From assembly GCA_017999895.1 (NCBI GenBank), contig JAGNKY010000009.1, positions 36,546-100,545 of the forward strand: a DNA stretch of 64,000 bases, written 5' to 3'. This DNA comes from Bacteroidales bacterium. GTDB lineage: Bacteria > Bacteroidota > Bacteroidia > Bacteroidales > VadinHA17. This document shows, one piece after another, positions 1-8,090 of the stretch (its first letter is position 1; the number at the start of each line of letters is the position of its first letter). Position numbers and translations under genes: made by a program. Below the pieces are notes generated by a model. That model made no database searches, had not been told where the DNA came from, and saw nothing but the letters and a program-made list of their open reading frames with translations.

Positions 1-656
1 CCCTGTTTTGCGGCTTCTTTCGCTACTTCAACAGGGTCATCTTCATGGTTTTCACCGTCAGTGATGATAATTATAGCCCGGCTCTTATTCTGACCCGGAG
101 AAAACGATCGCATGGCAAGTGATATTGCCGAGCCTATTGCTGTTCCCTGTTTTGGAACCATTGACGGATTAATAGTTGATAAAAACATTTTTGCAGATAT
201 ATAATCGGCAGTTATTGGCAGCTGCACATAAGCATCTCCGGCAAATACTATTAAACCTATTTTGTCGTTTTCGAGGCTTTCAATCATACGTGAAATTGCT
301 TGTTTTGAGCGTTCAAGCCGATTTGGCTGAATATCTTCGGCAAGCATTGAATTACTGACATCGAGTGCAATAATTACTTCTACTCCTTCCCTTTTTACTT
401 CTTCGATTTTTGAACCGAACTGAGGTCTTGCAAGAACTATTGAAATAAAAACCAGAGCCAAAATTTGTAAAATAAACTTAACCAGATGCCGGGTGGAAGA
501 AAAATCAGGGATAAGTCTCAATACCACCGATATATTACCATATCTGGTCAATGCCCTTCTCCGTTTTGCATTGTTAACTATGAAGAGAACAATCAGAACA
601 GGAACTGCAAGCAGCAAATAGAGAAACTGAGGGTTTGCGAATCTGAACAAATGCAT
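1..656 (-). CDS. batB: BatB-like VWA-domain membrane protein (3' end outside window)
   Basis: The reading frame starts at an ATG at 656 and runs off the window edge, giving about 218 residues. It begins with a membrane segment (about residues 10-28) and a second one (about 60-76), followed by a von Willebrand A domain whose MIDAS motif D-V-S-N-S is at about residues 99-103; a TDGE motif follows near the edge. Layout and sequence resemble BatA immediately upstream, and in Bacteroidota the second VWA gene of this operon is BatB. A purine-rich ribosome site (AAGGGAAG) lies in the 12 bases separating it from batA. Bat proteins are membrane-associated and have been linked to aerotolerance and envelope stress; the exact molecular role is unsettled. 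The C-terminal part cannot be judged. Confidence 0.85.
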   Translation of the reverse strand, partial: MHLFRFANPQFLYLLLAVPVLIVLFIVNNAKRRRALTRYGNISVVLRLIPDFSSTRHLVKFILQILALVFISIVLARPQFGSKIEEVKREGVEVIIALDVSNSMLAEDIQPNRLERSKQAISRMIESLENDKIGLIVFAGDAYVQLPITADYISAKMFLSTINPSMVPKQGTAIGSAISLAMRSFSPGQNKSRAIIIITDGENHEDDPVEVAKEAAKQ

Positions 657-668
657 AGGCACTTCCCT

Positions 669-1661
669 TTATGTAAGACTTTTTAAAATAGTGTTCCTTA
701 CAAAAATTTCAATCAGAAACAAAATAGCGGCAATCAGTGCAGGGAGGAAGAATTTTTCCTCCCTCATTCTATATTGCCGCACATCTATTTTTGATTTTTC
801 CATCTTATCTATTTCATCATATATCTGAACTAGTTTTTCATTATCCGTTGCTCTAAAATATTTTCCGCCTGTCATATCGGCAATATTTTTAAGTACCTCC
901 TCGTCAATTTCAACCTGCATATCCTGATACCTCATTCCGAAAGGTGTCATTACTGGATAAGGGGCCACTCCTCTTGTACCAACACCTATCGTATAAACTC
1001 TCACTCCAAAAGTTTTTGCAATCTCGGCAGCAGTAAGTGGGGCGATGATTCCTCTGTTATTAACTCCATCTGTAAGAAGAATCACAACTTTGCTTTTGCC
1101 AGGTGCGTCTTTAATTCTGTTTATTGCAGTTGCAAGTCCTTCTCCTATAGCAGTTCCATCTTCAATAATTCCGCTATGGATTTCTCTTAAAAGATTTATA
1201 AGAACAGCATGGTCGGTTGTCAGTGGGCATTGAGTAAAACTTTCGCCACTAAAAATTACAAGGCCAATTCTATCGTAAGGTCTGCCCGAAATAAATTCAA
1301 TTGCGACATTTTTTGAGGCTTCAAGTCGGTCGGGTTTAAAATCGCGAGCAAGCATGCTCCCTGAAATATCAAGCGCGATAATTATATCTATTCCTTCAGT
1401 TGATACTTCCTGGTAAGTGTTTGTAGCCTGAGGCCGGGCAAGAGCAACAATCAACAATCCGACAGCTAATACTCTCAAAGTGAATAAAATATGACGAAGT
1501 ATTACTCTGAAAGTTACAGGGTGATTTTCAAAAGGGGAAATAGAAGAAACTCTGAGTGCAGCAGTTGATTTTCTATATCTTAAAATGTAAAGTAATATCA
1601 TTAATGGCAGGAGGGCCAGTAAGTATAAAAATCCTGGAGATGCAAATACAATACCTCTCAT
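669..1661 (-). CDS. batA: BatA-like VWA-domain membrane protein
   Basis: A 330-residue protein with two N-terminal membrane segments (about 10-27 and 55-75), a VWA domain and a C-terminal membrane segment (about 305-322). The MIDAS metal site is complete: D98-x-S100-x-S102, T170 in DGTAIG and D198 in LLTDG. Length and topology match BatA of the Bacteroidota Bat operon. The start overlaps the end of the upstream BatD-like gene by four bases (ATGA), indicating translational coupling. VWA domains bind protein partners through a metal ion, so it probably assembles with the MoxR ATPase and the other Bat proteins at the inner membrane. The family call is secure; the function is only as well known as the family's. 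Confidence 0.9.
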   Translation of the reverse strand: MRGIVFASPGFLYLLALLPLMILLYILRYRKSTAALRVSSISPFENHPVTFRVILRHILFTLRVLAVGLLIVALARPQATNTYQEVSTEGIDIIIALDISGSMLARDFKPDRLEASKNVAIEFISGRPYDRIGLVIFSGESFTQCPLTTDHAVLINLLREIHSGIIEDGTAIGEGLATAINRIKDAPGKSKVVILLTDGVNNRGIIAPLTAAEIAKTFGVRVYTIGVGTRGVAPYPVMTPFGMRYQDMQVEIDEEVLKNIADMTGGKYFRATDNEKLVQIYDEIDKMEKSKIDVRQYRMREEKFFLPALIAAILFLIEIFVRNTILKSLT

Positions 1662-2644
1662 TCGTTTATTTCCTCTTTTGATGAATCAGTTTTTTCTTTT
1701 TCTGTTTCAGGAGTCTGCTCCGTAACCATAGTTGATTTAATATAATCCCATGCATAGTCGAAAAGAAGTTCATTCTCGCTCGGTTCAGGCTTATATTTTG
1801 CAAATTTTACCAGATCCCCTTCAGTAAGAATTTTTCTTAGTTTAATATAATTTTCATCCTCGCTCACTCCTGCCAATAATAATGCCTGAAGTGTTTCGGA
1901 TGTTGTCATTTCCAGGGCCGGCACTGAATACCTGTTCATAAGATATTGTCTAATTATTTCTGTTAGCCTGGCATAGTATTTTTTAATTTCTCCTTTTTCC
2001 CATAGTTTTTCCGATTTTAGTTTTTCAAGTTCCCTGAAAGCAATTATATGTGCTGGTTCGGAAGGTCTAATGACTTGCATAGAGGGTTCTTCCTTTTTCC
2101 GGTGTTTTATTATCTTTATTATTACCCATATAAGTAACCCTATAAATAATGCAAGGAGAATCCATGGGATAACCTCTCCTGCTGTAACAGGGACGCGTGC
2201 AGGGTCGACTATATCGAAAATTGCAGAAGTTGTATCCGGAGGGGTTATTTTAACCCTCATTACCTGAAGCCAGGCGTAATCAGAATAAAACCTGCGGATG
2301 CCCGAGCCGGTCTTTAACTCGGCATAAACAGGTGGAACCTGATAGAATCCTGAATCGAATGAGGTTACTAAATATTCGTGCTTTATCCTTATATAATTAT
2401 CGTTTAAAATGGATGAATCAATAACTGGACCTTTAAGTATCTCAATTTGTTTAATTAAAGTGTCTTTAAATATAGGTAAAGTAAGAGGTAAATCCTTTGG
2501 TTTATCAAACGTTATTATATATCTGACATGGTCGCCAATATATATTTTGGTCGAGTCAAAAGAGGCCTTTACTCTCACATCCTGTGGTAACGTATAAGAA
2601 GATAAAATAAAAATCAAAAAAAACGATAATATAAAACGCCTCAT
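1658..2644 (-). CDS. Bat operon membrane protein, BatD-like periplasmic domain
   Basis: A 328-residue protein with a signal peptide (about 1-20), a beta-rich periplasmic region (about 22-135) starting with a pattern typical of BatD proteins, one membrane helix (about 158-180), and a cytoplasmic charged tail of about 150 residues ending in a Glu/Lys-rich stretch. It starts one base after the DUF58 gene ends and overlaps batA by four bases, so it belongs to the Bat transcript. It is shorter than classical BatD, which usually lies downstream of BatB/BatC, so it is probably the separate conserved membrane protein found between DUF58 and BatA in Bacteroidota. It may present a sensory or chaperone-like domain to the periplasm; that is inference. 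Confidence 0.7.
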   Translation of the reverse strand: MRRFILSFFLIFILSSYTLPQDVRVKASFDSTKIYIGDHVRYIITFDKPKDLPLTLPIFKDTLIKQIEILKGPVIDSSILNDNYIRIKHEYLVTSFDSGFYQVPPVYAELKTGSGIRRFYSDYAWLQVMRVKITPPDTTSAIFDIVDPARVPVTAGEVIPWILLALFIGLLIWVIIKIIKHRKKEEPSMQVIRPSEPAHIIAFRELEKLKSEKLWEKGEIKKYYARLTEIIRQYLMNRYSVPALEMTTSETLQALLLAGVSEDENYIKLRKILTEGDLVKFAKYKPEPSENELLFDYAWDYIKSTMVTEQTPETEKEKTDSSKEEINE

Positions 2645-3511
2645 TTATTGTCTTTTTTTAAAAAATCTTATCAAGGGCTGAACATAATCCTCGCCTGTAG
2701 AAATCCATGCCGAATCAACTCCAGCTTTTCGAAATACGTTCTGAATTGTTTTGGTATGACTCTCCCACCATTTGGAATATTCCTCACGTACCTTTTTCAA
2801 TGAAGTGTCAACCCATTTTTCCAATCCTGTTTCCGGATCACAAACTCTTACTAAACCTAAATCAGATATCATTTTTTCTGCAGGGTCAAATATTTTGAGG
2901 GCTGCTATATCGTGTTTATTTGCCGCTATTCGTAATGATTCATCGAAATCGGGAGCTATAAAATCTGAAATAATGAATGCTGTACATCTTTTCTTTATGG
3001 CATTTGTCAGGTAACGTAGAGGTTCATTAAGATTAGTATTTTTGTTTTCAGGTTCAAAATCGAGGAGTTCTCTGATGATTCTTAAAATGTGTTTACTCCC
3101 TTTCTGTGGCCTTATAATTTTTTCAACTTTATTGGAAAAGAGAATAACTCCTGTCTTGTCGTTATTTAGGATAGCAGAAAATGAAAGCACTGCGGCAATT
3201 TCGGTCATTACCTCTCTTTTGAAACCAGTTGTGGTGCCGAACATACCCGAGCCGCTAACGTCAACGAGAAGCATAACTGTCAATTCCCTTTCCTCCTCGT
3301 AAACTTTCACGTAAGGATGGTTGAACCGGGCTGTTACATTCCAGTCTATGTTTCTGATATCATCGCCATATTGATATTCACGAACTTCGCTGAAGGCAAT
3401 ACCTCTGCCTTTGAATGCACTATGATACTGACCGGCAAAAATATGTTTGCTGAGTCCACGGGCCTTAATCTCTATTCTTCTTACCTTTTTAAGAAGTTCA
3501 ATAGTTTCCAC
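2645..3511 (-). CDS. DUF58 domain-containing protein of the Bat/MoxR operon
   Basis: A 288-residue soluble protein. The DUF58 signature is clear at about residues 35-57: a GRG element followed by REYQYGDDIRNIDWN. A VWA-like strand with LLVDVSGSG (about residues 80-88) follows, so the protein probably folds as a degenerate VWA domain. DUF58 proteins are almost always encoded beside MoxR AAA+ ATPases and are presumed to be their partners or substrate adaptors. Here the gene sits between a small secreted protein and the BatD-like membrane protein, all on one strand with gaps of 0-9 bases. It has no signal peptide or membrane helix, so it should act in the cytoplasm near the membrane complex. Confidence 0.9.
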   Translation of the reverse strand: METIELLKKVRRIEIKARGLSKHIFAGQYHSAFKGRGIAFSEVREYQYGDDIRNIDWNVTARFNHPYVKVYEEERELTVMLLVDVSGSGMFGTTTGFKREVMTEIAAVLSFSAILNNDKTGVILFSNKVEKIIRPQKGSKHILRIIRELLDFEPENKNTNLNEPLRYLTNAIKKRCTAFIISDFIAPDFDESLRIAANKHDIAALKIFDPAEKMISDLGLVRVCDPETGLEKWVDTSLKKVREEYSKWWESHTKTIQNVFRKAGVDSAWISTGEDYVQPLIRFFKKRQ

Positions 3512-3520
3512 AATAATCTA

Positions 3521-3955
3521 TTATATTTTTGGTTTGACATTGATACTGATATTCAATGTCCATTCTTCGTCTTTAAGTTCAACCGAGTATTTTTGTCCGT
3601 TCCTTTCATCTTCCCACTGGTTATTTCCAATCGGTTTGTATTTTGAGTTAAGTTCGGCTATTTTATTATCTTTAAGGTTTTTATCACATAATAGTCTGAT
3701 ACTTCTGCAAACCGAATCGGCTGATAAAAAGAAAAATAGCGTTTGTGTCTGACCTCTGTCGGTATATTTCAGATATCTGAAAGTATTGTTGAAGGTCAAA
3801 CCCTGAAGAACCATATCTTTTTGGTTCACTTTCATATAATTTCTCACTTCTCTTTCGTGATATCCGATAAGATTAGGCTGCCCCTTTGCCGGGAAAAAAA
3901 CAATCAGGCAACCAGTAATAATTATAATAAAAGCTTTTATTGATTTAATTTTCAT
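3521..3955 (-). CDS. Small secreted protein of the Bat operon, function unknown
   Basis: A 144-residue protein with an N-terminal signal peptide (about 1-25, hydrophobic core FIIIITGCLIVFF, cleavage likely after AKG). The mature part is about 119 residues, mixed charge, with two cysteines (in SVCRSIRLLCDK) that could form a disulfide. I do not recognise a family. It lies 3 bases downstream of moxR and 9 bases upstream of the DUF58 gene, so it is co-transcribed. Its periplasmic location suggests it is an envelope-side component or client of the Bat system. Its integrity is supported by normal length, the signal peptide and its operon position. Confidence 0.75.
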   Translation of the reverse strand: MKIKSIKAFIIIITGCLIVFFPAKGQPNLIGYHEREVRNYMKVNQKDMVLQGLTFNNTFRYLKYTDRGQTQTLFFFLSADSVCRSIRLLCDKNLKDNKIAELNSKYKPIGNNQWEDERNGQKYSVELKDEEWTLNISINVKPKI

Positions 3956-3958
3956 ATT

Positions 3959-4954
3959 CTAAGGAACTTCTATTGTATTAAGGATTTCGGTGATAATATG
4001 ATCCTGATTGATATTTTCAGCTTCGGCCTCATAAGTAAGTCCTATTCTGTGACGCATTACATCGGCACATACTGCTCTTATATCTTCAGGAATTACATAG
4101 CCCCTACGCTGGATAAAAGCATAAGCTTTGGATGCAAGTGCAAGGTATATTGAAGCTCTGGGGGATGCTCCGTAAGAGATCATGCCTGAAAACTTCGCAA
4201 GGTTGAATTTTTCCGGCTCGCGTGTAGCAAAAACAATATTAAGAATATAATCTTCGATTTTTTCATCCATATATACTTCTCTGACAATATTTCTGGCATT
4301 AAGGATATCGGAAGTTTTTATTACAGTATCTGTTTTAGGAAATTCCTTTGCAATATTTTCGCGTAATATACTTTTTTCCTCGCTCATAGTTGGATAACCA
4401 ATGAGTACTTTCAGCATGAACCTGTCGACCTGTGCTTCCGGAAGCGGGTAAGTACCTTCCTGCTCGATAGGGTTCTGTGTGGCCAGAACAAGAAAAGGCT
4501 CATCAAGTTTAAAAGTATATTCACCAATTGTAACCTGTCTTTCCTGCATTGCTTCAAGAAGGGCGCTCTGAACTTTCGCAGGCGACCTGTTTATTTCATC
4601 AGCAAGTATGAAATTGGCAAAAATCGGTCCCTTCCTTACTGTAAATTCTTCCGTTTTCTGGCTATAAATCATTGTACCTGTCAAATCGGCAGGCAAAAGA
4701 TCAGGAGTAAACTGTATCCTGCTGAATTTGGCTTCGATTATCGAAGCCAATGTTCTAATTGCCAGTGTTTTTGCGAGTCCTGGTACACCTTCAAGAAGAA
4801 TATGTCCATTAGACAGTAACCCAATAAGCAAACTTTCAATAAGGTGTTTCTGCCCAATTATTACTTTGCTCATTTCCATCTTTATTAAATCGACAAAGGC
4901 ACTTTCTTCCCTGATCTTTTCATTAAGAATTTTAATATCGGCGGTCTGTTCCAT
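3959..4954 (-). CDS. moxR: MoxR-family AAA+ ATPase
   Basis: A 331-residue cytoplasmic ATPase. Walker A is GVPGLAKT at residues 56-63, Walker B is LADE at 117-120 followed by INRSPAK, and the sensor 1 region reads ATQNPIEQEGTYPLPEAQ, all classical MoxR features. The family acts as a chaperone-like ATPase with VWA proteins for maturation or insertion of partner complexes. It is the first gene of the minus-strand operon with the small secreted protein, DUF58, BatD-like, BatA and BatB genes. A -7 box of the Bacteroidota type (TACTTTTG on the minus strand) lies 19-26 bases upstream of the start, fitting a short leader. Confidence 0.95.
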   Translation of the reverse strand: MEQTADIKILNEKIREESAFVDLIKMEMSKVIIGQKHLIESLLIGLLSNGHILLEGVPGLAKTLAIRTLASIIEAKFSRIQFTPDLLPADLTGTMIYSQKTEEFTVRKGPIFANFILADEINRSPAKVQSALLEAMQERQVTIGEYTFKLDEPFLVLATQNPIEQEGTYPLPEAQVDRFMLKVLIGYPTMSEEKSILRENIAKEFPKTDTVIKTSDILNARNIVREVYMDEKIEDYILNIVFATREPEKFNLAKFSGMISYGASPRASIYLALASKAYAFIQRRGYVIPEDIRAVCADVMRHRIGLTYEAEAENINQDHIITEILNTIEVP

Positions 4955-4973
4955 ATTTATTTTTTAAAAGCTG

Positions 4974-4981
4974 CAAAAGTA
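4974..4981 (-). promoter_or_regulatory. Probable -7 promoter box for the Bat operon
   Basis: On the minus strand this reads TACTTTTG, a full match to the Bacteroidota -7 consensus TAnnTTTG, 19 bases upstream of the moxR start. The -33 region is only T-rich with no TTTG at the expected spacing, so this is a moderate call. Further upstream (about 5048-5076) three direct copies of a GTTAAxAT-like element occur on the plus strand and may be a regulator site. Confidence 0.45.
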
Positions 4982-5089
4982 AATAAATAATTATTTGTTA
5001 TTAAAAAACCAGAAAGACAAAAAAATAACACAAATCTGAAAAGTCATGTTAATATGTGTTAAAATATTGTTAAATGAAGTAGAAGATTT

Positions 5090-6280
5090 TTACTTGTTAA
5101 ATAAAACAACCTGATTAAAAGGATACCAGGGGAAATTAGCTCTGTAACCGCTTTTGAAAGCCAAAATCATTATAGCAGGAACAAGTGCAATATTTGTATA
5201 TCCGGTAAAAACAAGAGCAATCAGAATAGAAATAATTGAAAGCCAAAAAACAATTTTGAACCATATAATTCCATTTTTGTTCAGAGCAAGCGATAAAAGG
5301 CATAGTAATATAAACGGATTGCACCATATTATATTCAGATTCAACTTTGTTTGTTCGTGGTCGGTGATGAAGTTGAAAAATATCATCAAAATAGATAGAA
5401 TCGTGAAAATTGCAAATAAAGCTATATCTAAATAATAGATAAACAATGTATTCTGAAATTTTACACTAACAAGAAGTATTAAAACGAAAATTACAATCAA
5501 GATTAACATTGGAGAAGAGTAAAATGGTGGTTTTTGTTGCATTGATTCAAATTCAAAAATTGTCTCTATATTCTGGAGTAATGGTATCATTTTTCTGTTA
5601 CGGTTAATTACAACTTGTGAAAGGTTTCTTTGCAAGTCGAGAGGTAGAAACATTTGATCGCGAAATGTTGCTTTTTTATCTGCAGGAAGGCCAAGTAAAA
5701 AATCTATACCAAGTTTCAGCCATGGATAATTACGATGGTATTCCGATAGTTTTTGTCTGAAAGTAGGGATTTCGTTATTCTCATATGGTGGATAGATAAG
5801 CTTTCCGTTATATATTTTTTCAAATAGGTCGCGTATTCTTGTAGAGCAATTGTCGTAGAAAAAATCGTACAGGTAAAAAATATTTTCAGGTTTTAAATTT
5901 TCTTCAAGAAGAGCCATCAAGTACTTTAAATCTTCCGATTCCATGTTTACCTTCTGCGAATAAACTGATCTTTTATCAATTAGATATTCTTCCAGAAAAA
6001 CATTATAGGGATAAACACCGAGCATATATCTTAATTTGCCGCTTGCAAATTTCCACACAAAATTTTTCGTGTTGAAATCGAAAACTCCCCAATTATAAAC
6101 AACATCAATACCTGCCGAGGGAATAGCTACTCTGATAGCGCTGTGCCCATATAACGAGTAGGTTTCAGTGCCAGGAGAGCATGTTATAAGGTAAACCGAT
6201 GTATCGTTTACTACCTGACTTCTAAGATTAACCAGACATGTAAATATAAGTAGAGCTGAAAGTATAAATCTGAATTTCAT
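5090..6280 (-). CDS. DUF4105 (Lnb N-terminal-like) periplasmic/membrane protein
   Basis: A 396-residue protein with a signal peptide (about 1-22), a soluble domain of about 230 residues matching the DUF4105 family (YSLYGHSAIRV near the start, then YNWGVFDFNTKNFVWKF and FYDNCSTRIRDLF), and a C-terminal membrane region of about four to five helices. The His in GHS and the Cys in NCST are the conserved residues of the family, which resembles papain-like or NlpC-type hydrolases and the Lnb lipoprotein acyltransferase. The enzyme activity of the Bacteroidota members is not established. The gene stands alone between the Bat operon and a divergent M50 protease gene. Confidence 0.8.
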   Translation of the reverse strand: MKFRFILSALLIFTCLVNLRSQVVNDTSVYLITCSPGTETYSLYGHSAIRVAIPSAGIDVVYNWGVFDFNTKNFVWKFASGKLRYMLGVYPYNVFLEEYLIDKRSVYSQKVNMESEDLKYLMALLEENLKPENIFYLYDFFYDNCSTRIRDLFEKIYNGKLIYPPYENNEIPTFRQKLSEYHRNYPWLKLGIDFLLGLPADKKATFRDQMFLPLDLQRNLSQVVINRNRKMIPLLQNIETIFEFESMQQKPPFYSSPMLILIVIFVLILLVSVKFQNTLFIYYLDIALFAIFTILSILMIFFNFITDHEQTKLNLNIIWCNPFILLCLLSLALNKNGIIWFKIVFWLSIISILIALVFTGYTNIALVPAIMILAFKSGYRANFPWYPFNQVVLFNK

Positions 6281-6445
6281 CGTTTTACAGTTATAAGTAT
6301 AATTTTATTTCCTGCAAATCATATATTTTGCCTGAAATATTCATAAAATAAACCATATATTCGCTGTATGTAAACGTAAGCTTTTTTCTCAACAATAAAA
6401 ATATTGAAATGCAACTATAAAAGCATTTTAAATTGATTTTTTTTC

Positions 6446-7069
6446 ATGGCAGGTTTCGACATCCTTTACAGTCTTAAATTATTGCCCGGTATAATCATCG
6501 GACTAACAGTGCACGAGTTCAGTCATGCCTTTATAGCGCAGAGATGCGGTGATAACACTTCTGCGGAACAGGGCAGAGTAACTCTTAACCCGCTGAAGCA
6601 TATAGATCTTCTTGGATTTTTGATGCTTTTCATAGCCGGTTTTGGCTGGGCAAAACCTGTGCAGTTCAATGAAATGAACTTGCGGAATCCAAAAATTGAT
6701 GTTTTGAAAATTGCCGTTGCCGGCCCTCTTTCAAATGCCATAACTGCAATGTTACTTTCGGTCATTTTTGTCGTTTTTAAATTTTCATTTGGCATTGCGG
6801 GTGAGCTCATTATTTATGCTATATTCATTAATTGGGGTTTGTTTATTTTTAACCTTATTCCTATTCCTCCCCTCGATGGTTCTCATCTCCTTTTTCAATG
6901 GTTCAAAAAATATCCGGAAGTATATAATGCAATATATAAATATGGTACAATAGCACTTTTTATTCTTCTGATTTTAGCTATTGGCTCAAATAAAAACCTT
7001 TTGCCAATTGGGTCGCTTATTGAATTTATTTCCAAAGGATTCCTCAAAGTTTTGGGATATTATTTATAA
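6446..7069 (+). CDS. Site-2 protease family (peptidase M50) membrane protein
   Basis: A 207-residue integral membrane protein of about five helices. The zinc-binding HEFSH (HExxH) is at residues 23-27 in the first helix, and the third metal ligand lies in NLIPIPPLDGS (about 136-146). It has no PDZ or CBS domain, so it is a minimal member like the unclassified short M50 proteins found widely in bacteria. It should cut transmembrane or membrane-proximal segments of other proteins; its substrate is unknown. Downstream, 43 bases on, is a secreted PCMT on the same strand; co-transcription is possible. Confidence 0.88.
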   Translation: MAGFDILYSLKLLPGIIIGLTVHEFSHAFIAQRCGDNTSAEQGRVTLNPLKHIDLLGFLMLFIAGFGWAKPVQFNEMNLRNPKIDVLKIAVAGPLSNAITAMLLSVIFVVFKFSFGIAGELIIYAIFINWGLFIFNLIPIPPLDGSHLLFQWFKKYPEVYNAIYKYGTIALFILLILAIGSNKNLLPIGSLIEFISKGFLKVLGYYL

Positions 7070-7112
7070 ATTTGAATTTTGTTGTTATTCATTTCTAACA
7101 AAATTAAGATTA

Positions 7113-7826
7113 ATGGTTAAAAAGAACTTACTGTCAGTTTTTATGTTATTTTTAATAATGTTGTCTGTCTGTTCCCGGGCTTTTCCTCAAGAAGACAAGT
7201 ACACTAAATTAAGGAAAGAGATGGTGAACAAACAAATTGTTGCCAACGGCATAAGGAATCCACAGATAATAAAGGCGATGCTTAAAGTTCCAAGGCATTT
7301 GTTTGTACCTGAAGAGTTAATTGACAGAGCGTATGATGATACGCCTTTGCCGATAGGTTATAATCAGACTATTTCTCAGCCTTTTATTGTGGCGTATATG
7401 ACCGAGCTTTCGAAGCCCTCAAAAAATAAAAAAGCACTTGAAATTGGGACAGGTTCAGGATATCAGGCCGCGGTCCTTGCTGAACTAGTTGACAGTGTAT
7501 ATACTATTGAGATCATCCCTGAACTGGCAAAAGAAGCTGCTGAAAGGCTATCTCGTCTCGGATACAGAAATGTCGTTGTACGCACCGGCGACGGTTACAA
7601 CGGCTGGAAAGAACATTCGCCATACGATATTATTTTAGTTACCGCTGCAGGTGATCATATACCTCAGCCCCTTCTCGACCAACTTTCAGAAAATGGCAGG
7701 CTGATAATGCCTGTCGGCTCACCCTCATCGGCTCAATATCTATATCTTGCTGTAAAAAAGAATGGTAAGATTGAACGTACAAGACTTGCGATGGTAAGGT
7801 TTGTACCACTATTGAGAAGCAAATGA
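7113..7826 (+). CDS. pcm: Protein-L-isoaspartate O-methyltransferase with signal peptide
   Basis: A 237-residue protein. The ATG at 7113 is chosen because it gives a clean signal peptide (about 1-25, ending near RAFPQ); the longer open frame from 6981 would overlap the preceding gene and add an unlikely N-terminus. The PCMT family motif IGYNQTISQPFIVAYM is at about 81-96 and the SAM-binding motif I EIGTGSGYQ at 110-118, followed by VTAAGDHIPQPLLDQL. The enzyme methylates abnormal isoaspartyl residues for repair. A signal peptide predicts export, which is unusual because SAM is cytoplasmic, although some bacterial members have such leaders. The domain is full length and the motifs are intact. 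Confidence 0.9.
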   Translation: MVKKNLLSVFMLFLIMLSVCSRAFPQEDKYTKLRKEMVNKQIVANGIRNPQIIKAMLKVPRHLFVPEELIDRAYDDTPLPIGYNQTISQPFIVAYMTELSKPSKNKKALEIGTGSGYQAAVLAELVDSVYTIEIIPELAKEAAERLSRLGYRNVVVRTGDGYNGWKEHSPYDIILVTAAGDHIPQPLLDQLSENGRLIMPVGSPSSAQYLYLAVKKNGKIERTRLAMVRFVPLLRSK

Positions 7827-7890
7827 TTTAAAATATTGAGTAATTCCTTTATTGCTGGATACTCGTTAAAGATAGCGAATTTATTTATTG

Positions 7891-7964
7891 TGATTCCGGA
7901 GCGATTCGAACGCTCGACCCACAGCTTAGAAGGCTGTTGCTCTATCCAACTGAGCTACGGAACC
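7891..7964 (-). tRNA. tRNA-Arg (anticodon TCT)
   Basis: Folding the minus strand gives a complete cloverleaf: acceptor GGTTCCG/CGGAATC (one G-T pair), D arm with AGCTCAGTTGGATAGAGC, anticodon stem ACAGC/GCTGT with loop CTTCTAA and anticodon TCT, and T arm GAGCG-TTCGAAT-CGCTC. The discriminator base is A and CCA is not encoded. The anticodon reads AGA arginine codons, which are common in this AT-rich genome. It is transcribed towards the pcm gene and has its own strong promoter just upstream. Confidence 0.97.
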
Positions 7965-7977
7965 CTTGTTCGGCTTT

Positions 7978-8007
7978 CAAAATTAATTCTTTTTTCAGAT
8001 TCTGCAA
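7978..8007 (-). promoter_or_regulatory. Promoter of the tRNA-Arg gene
   Basis: Minus strand: TTG at 8007-8005, a 19-base spacer, then TAATTTTG at 7985-7978. This is an excellent match to the Bacteroidota sigma-ABfr promoter (TTTG, N19, TAnnTTTG). Transcription would begin about 7 bases before the tRNA 5' end. Confidence 0.8.
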
Positions 8008-8090
8008 GATTAATAATATTCTGTGAGGCCTCTAAAAATGTGGTAAAGAATTGATTATTAATTATACTCGTGGTATAAATCAGGTTAAGT

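Noticed and set aside
6981..7112. N-terminal extension of the PCMT frame
   Set aside because: It overlaps the M50 gene; the ATG at 7113 gives a proper signal peptide.
7836..8054. 72-residue open frame across the tRNA region
   Set aside because: It covers a tRNA gene and its promoter on the other strand.
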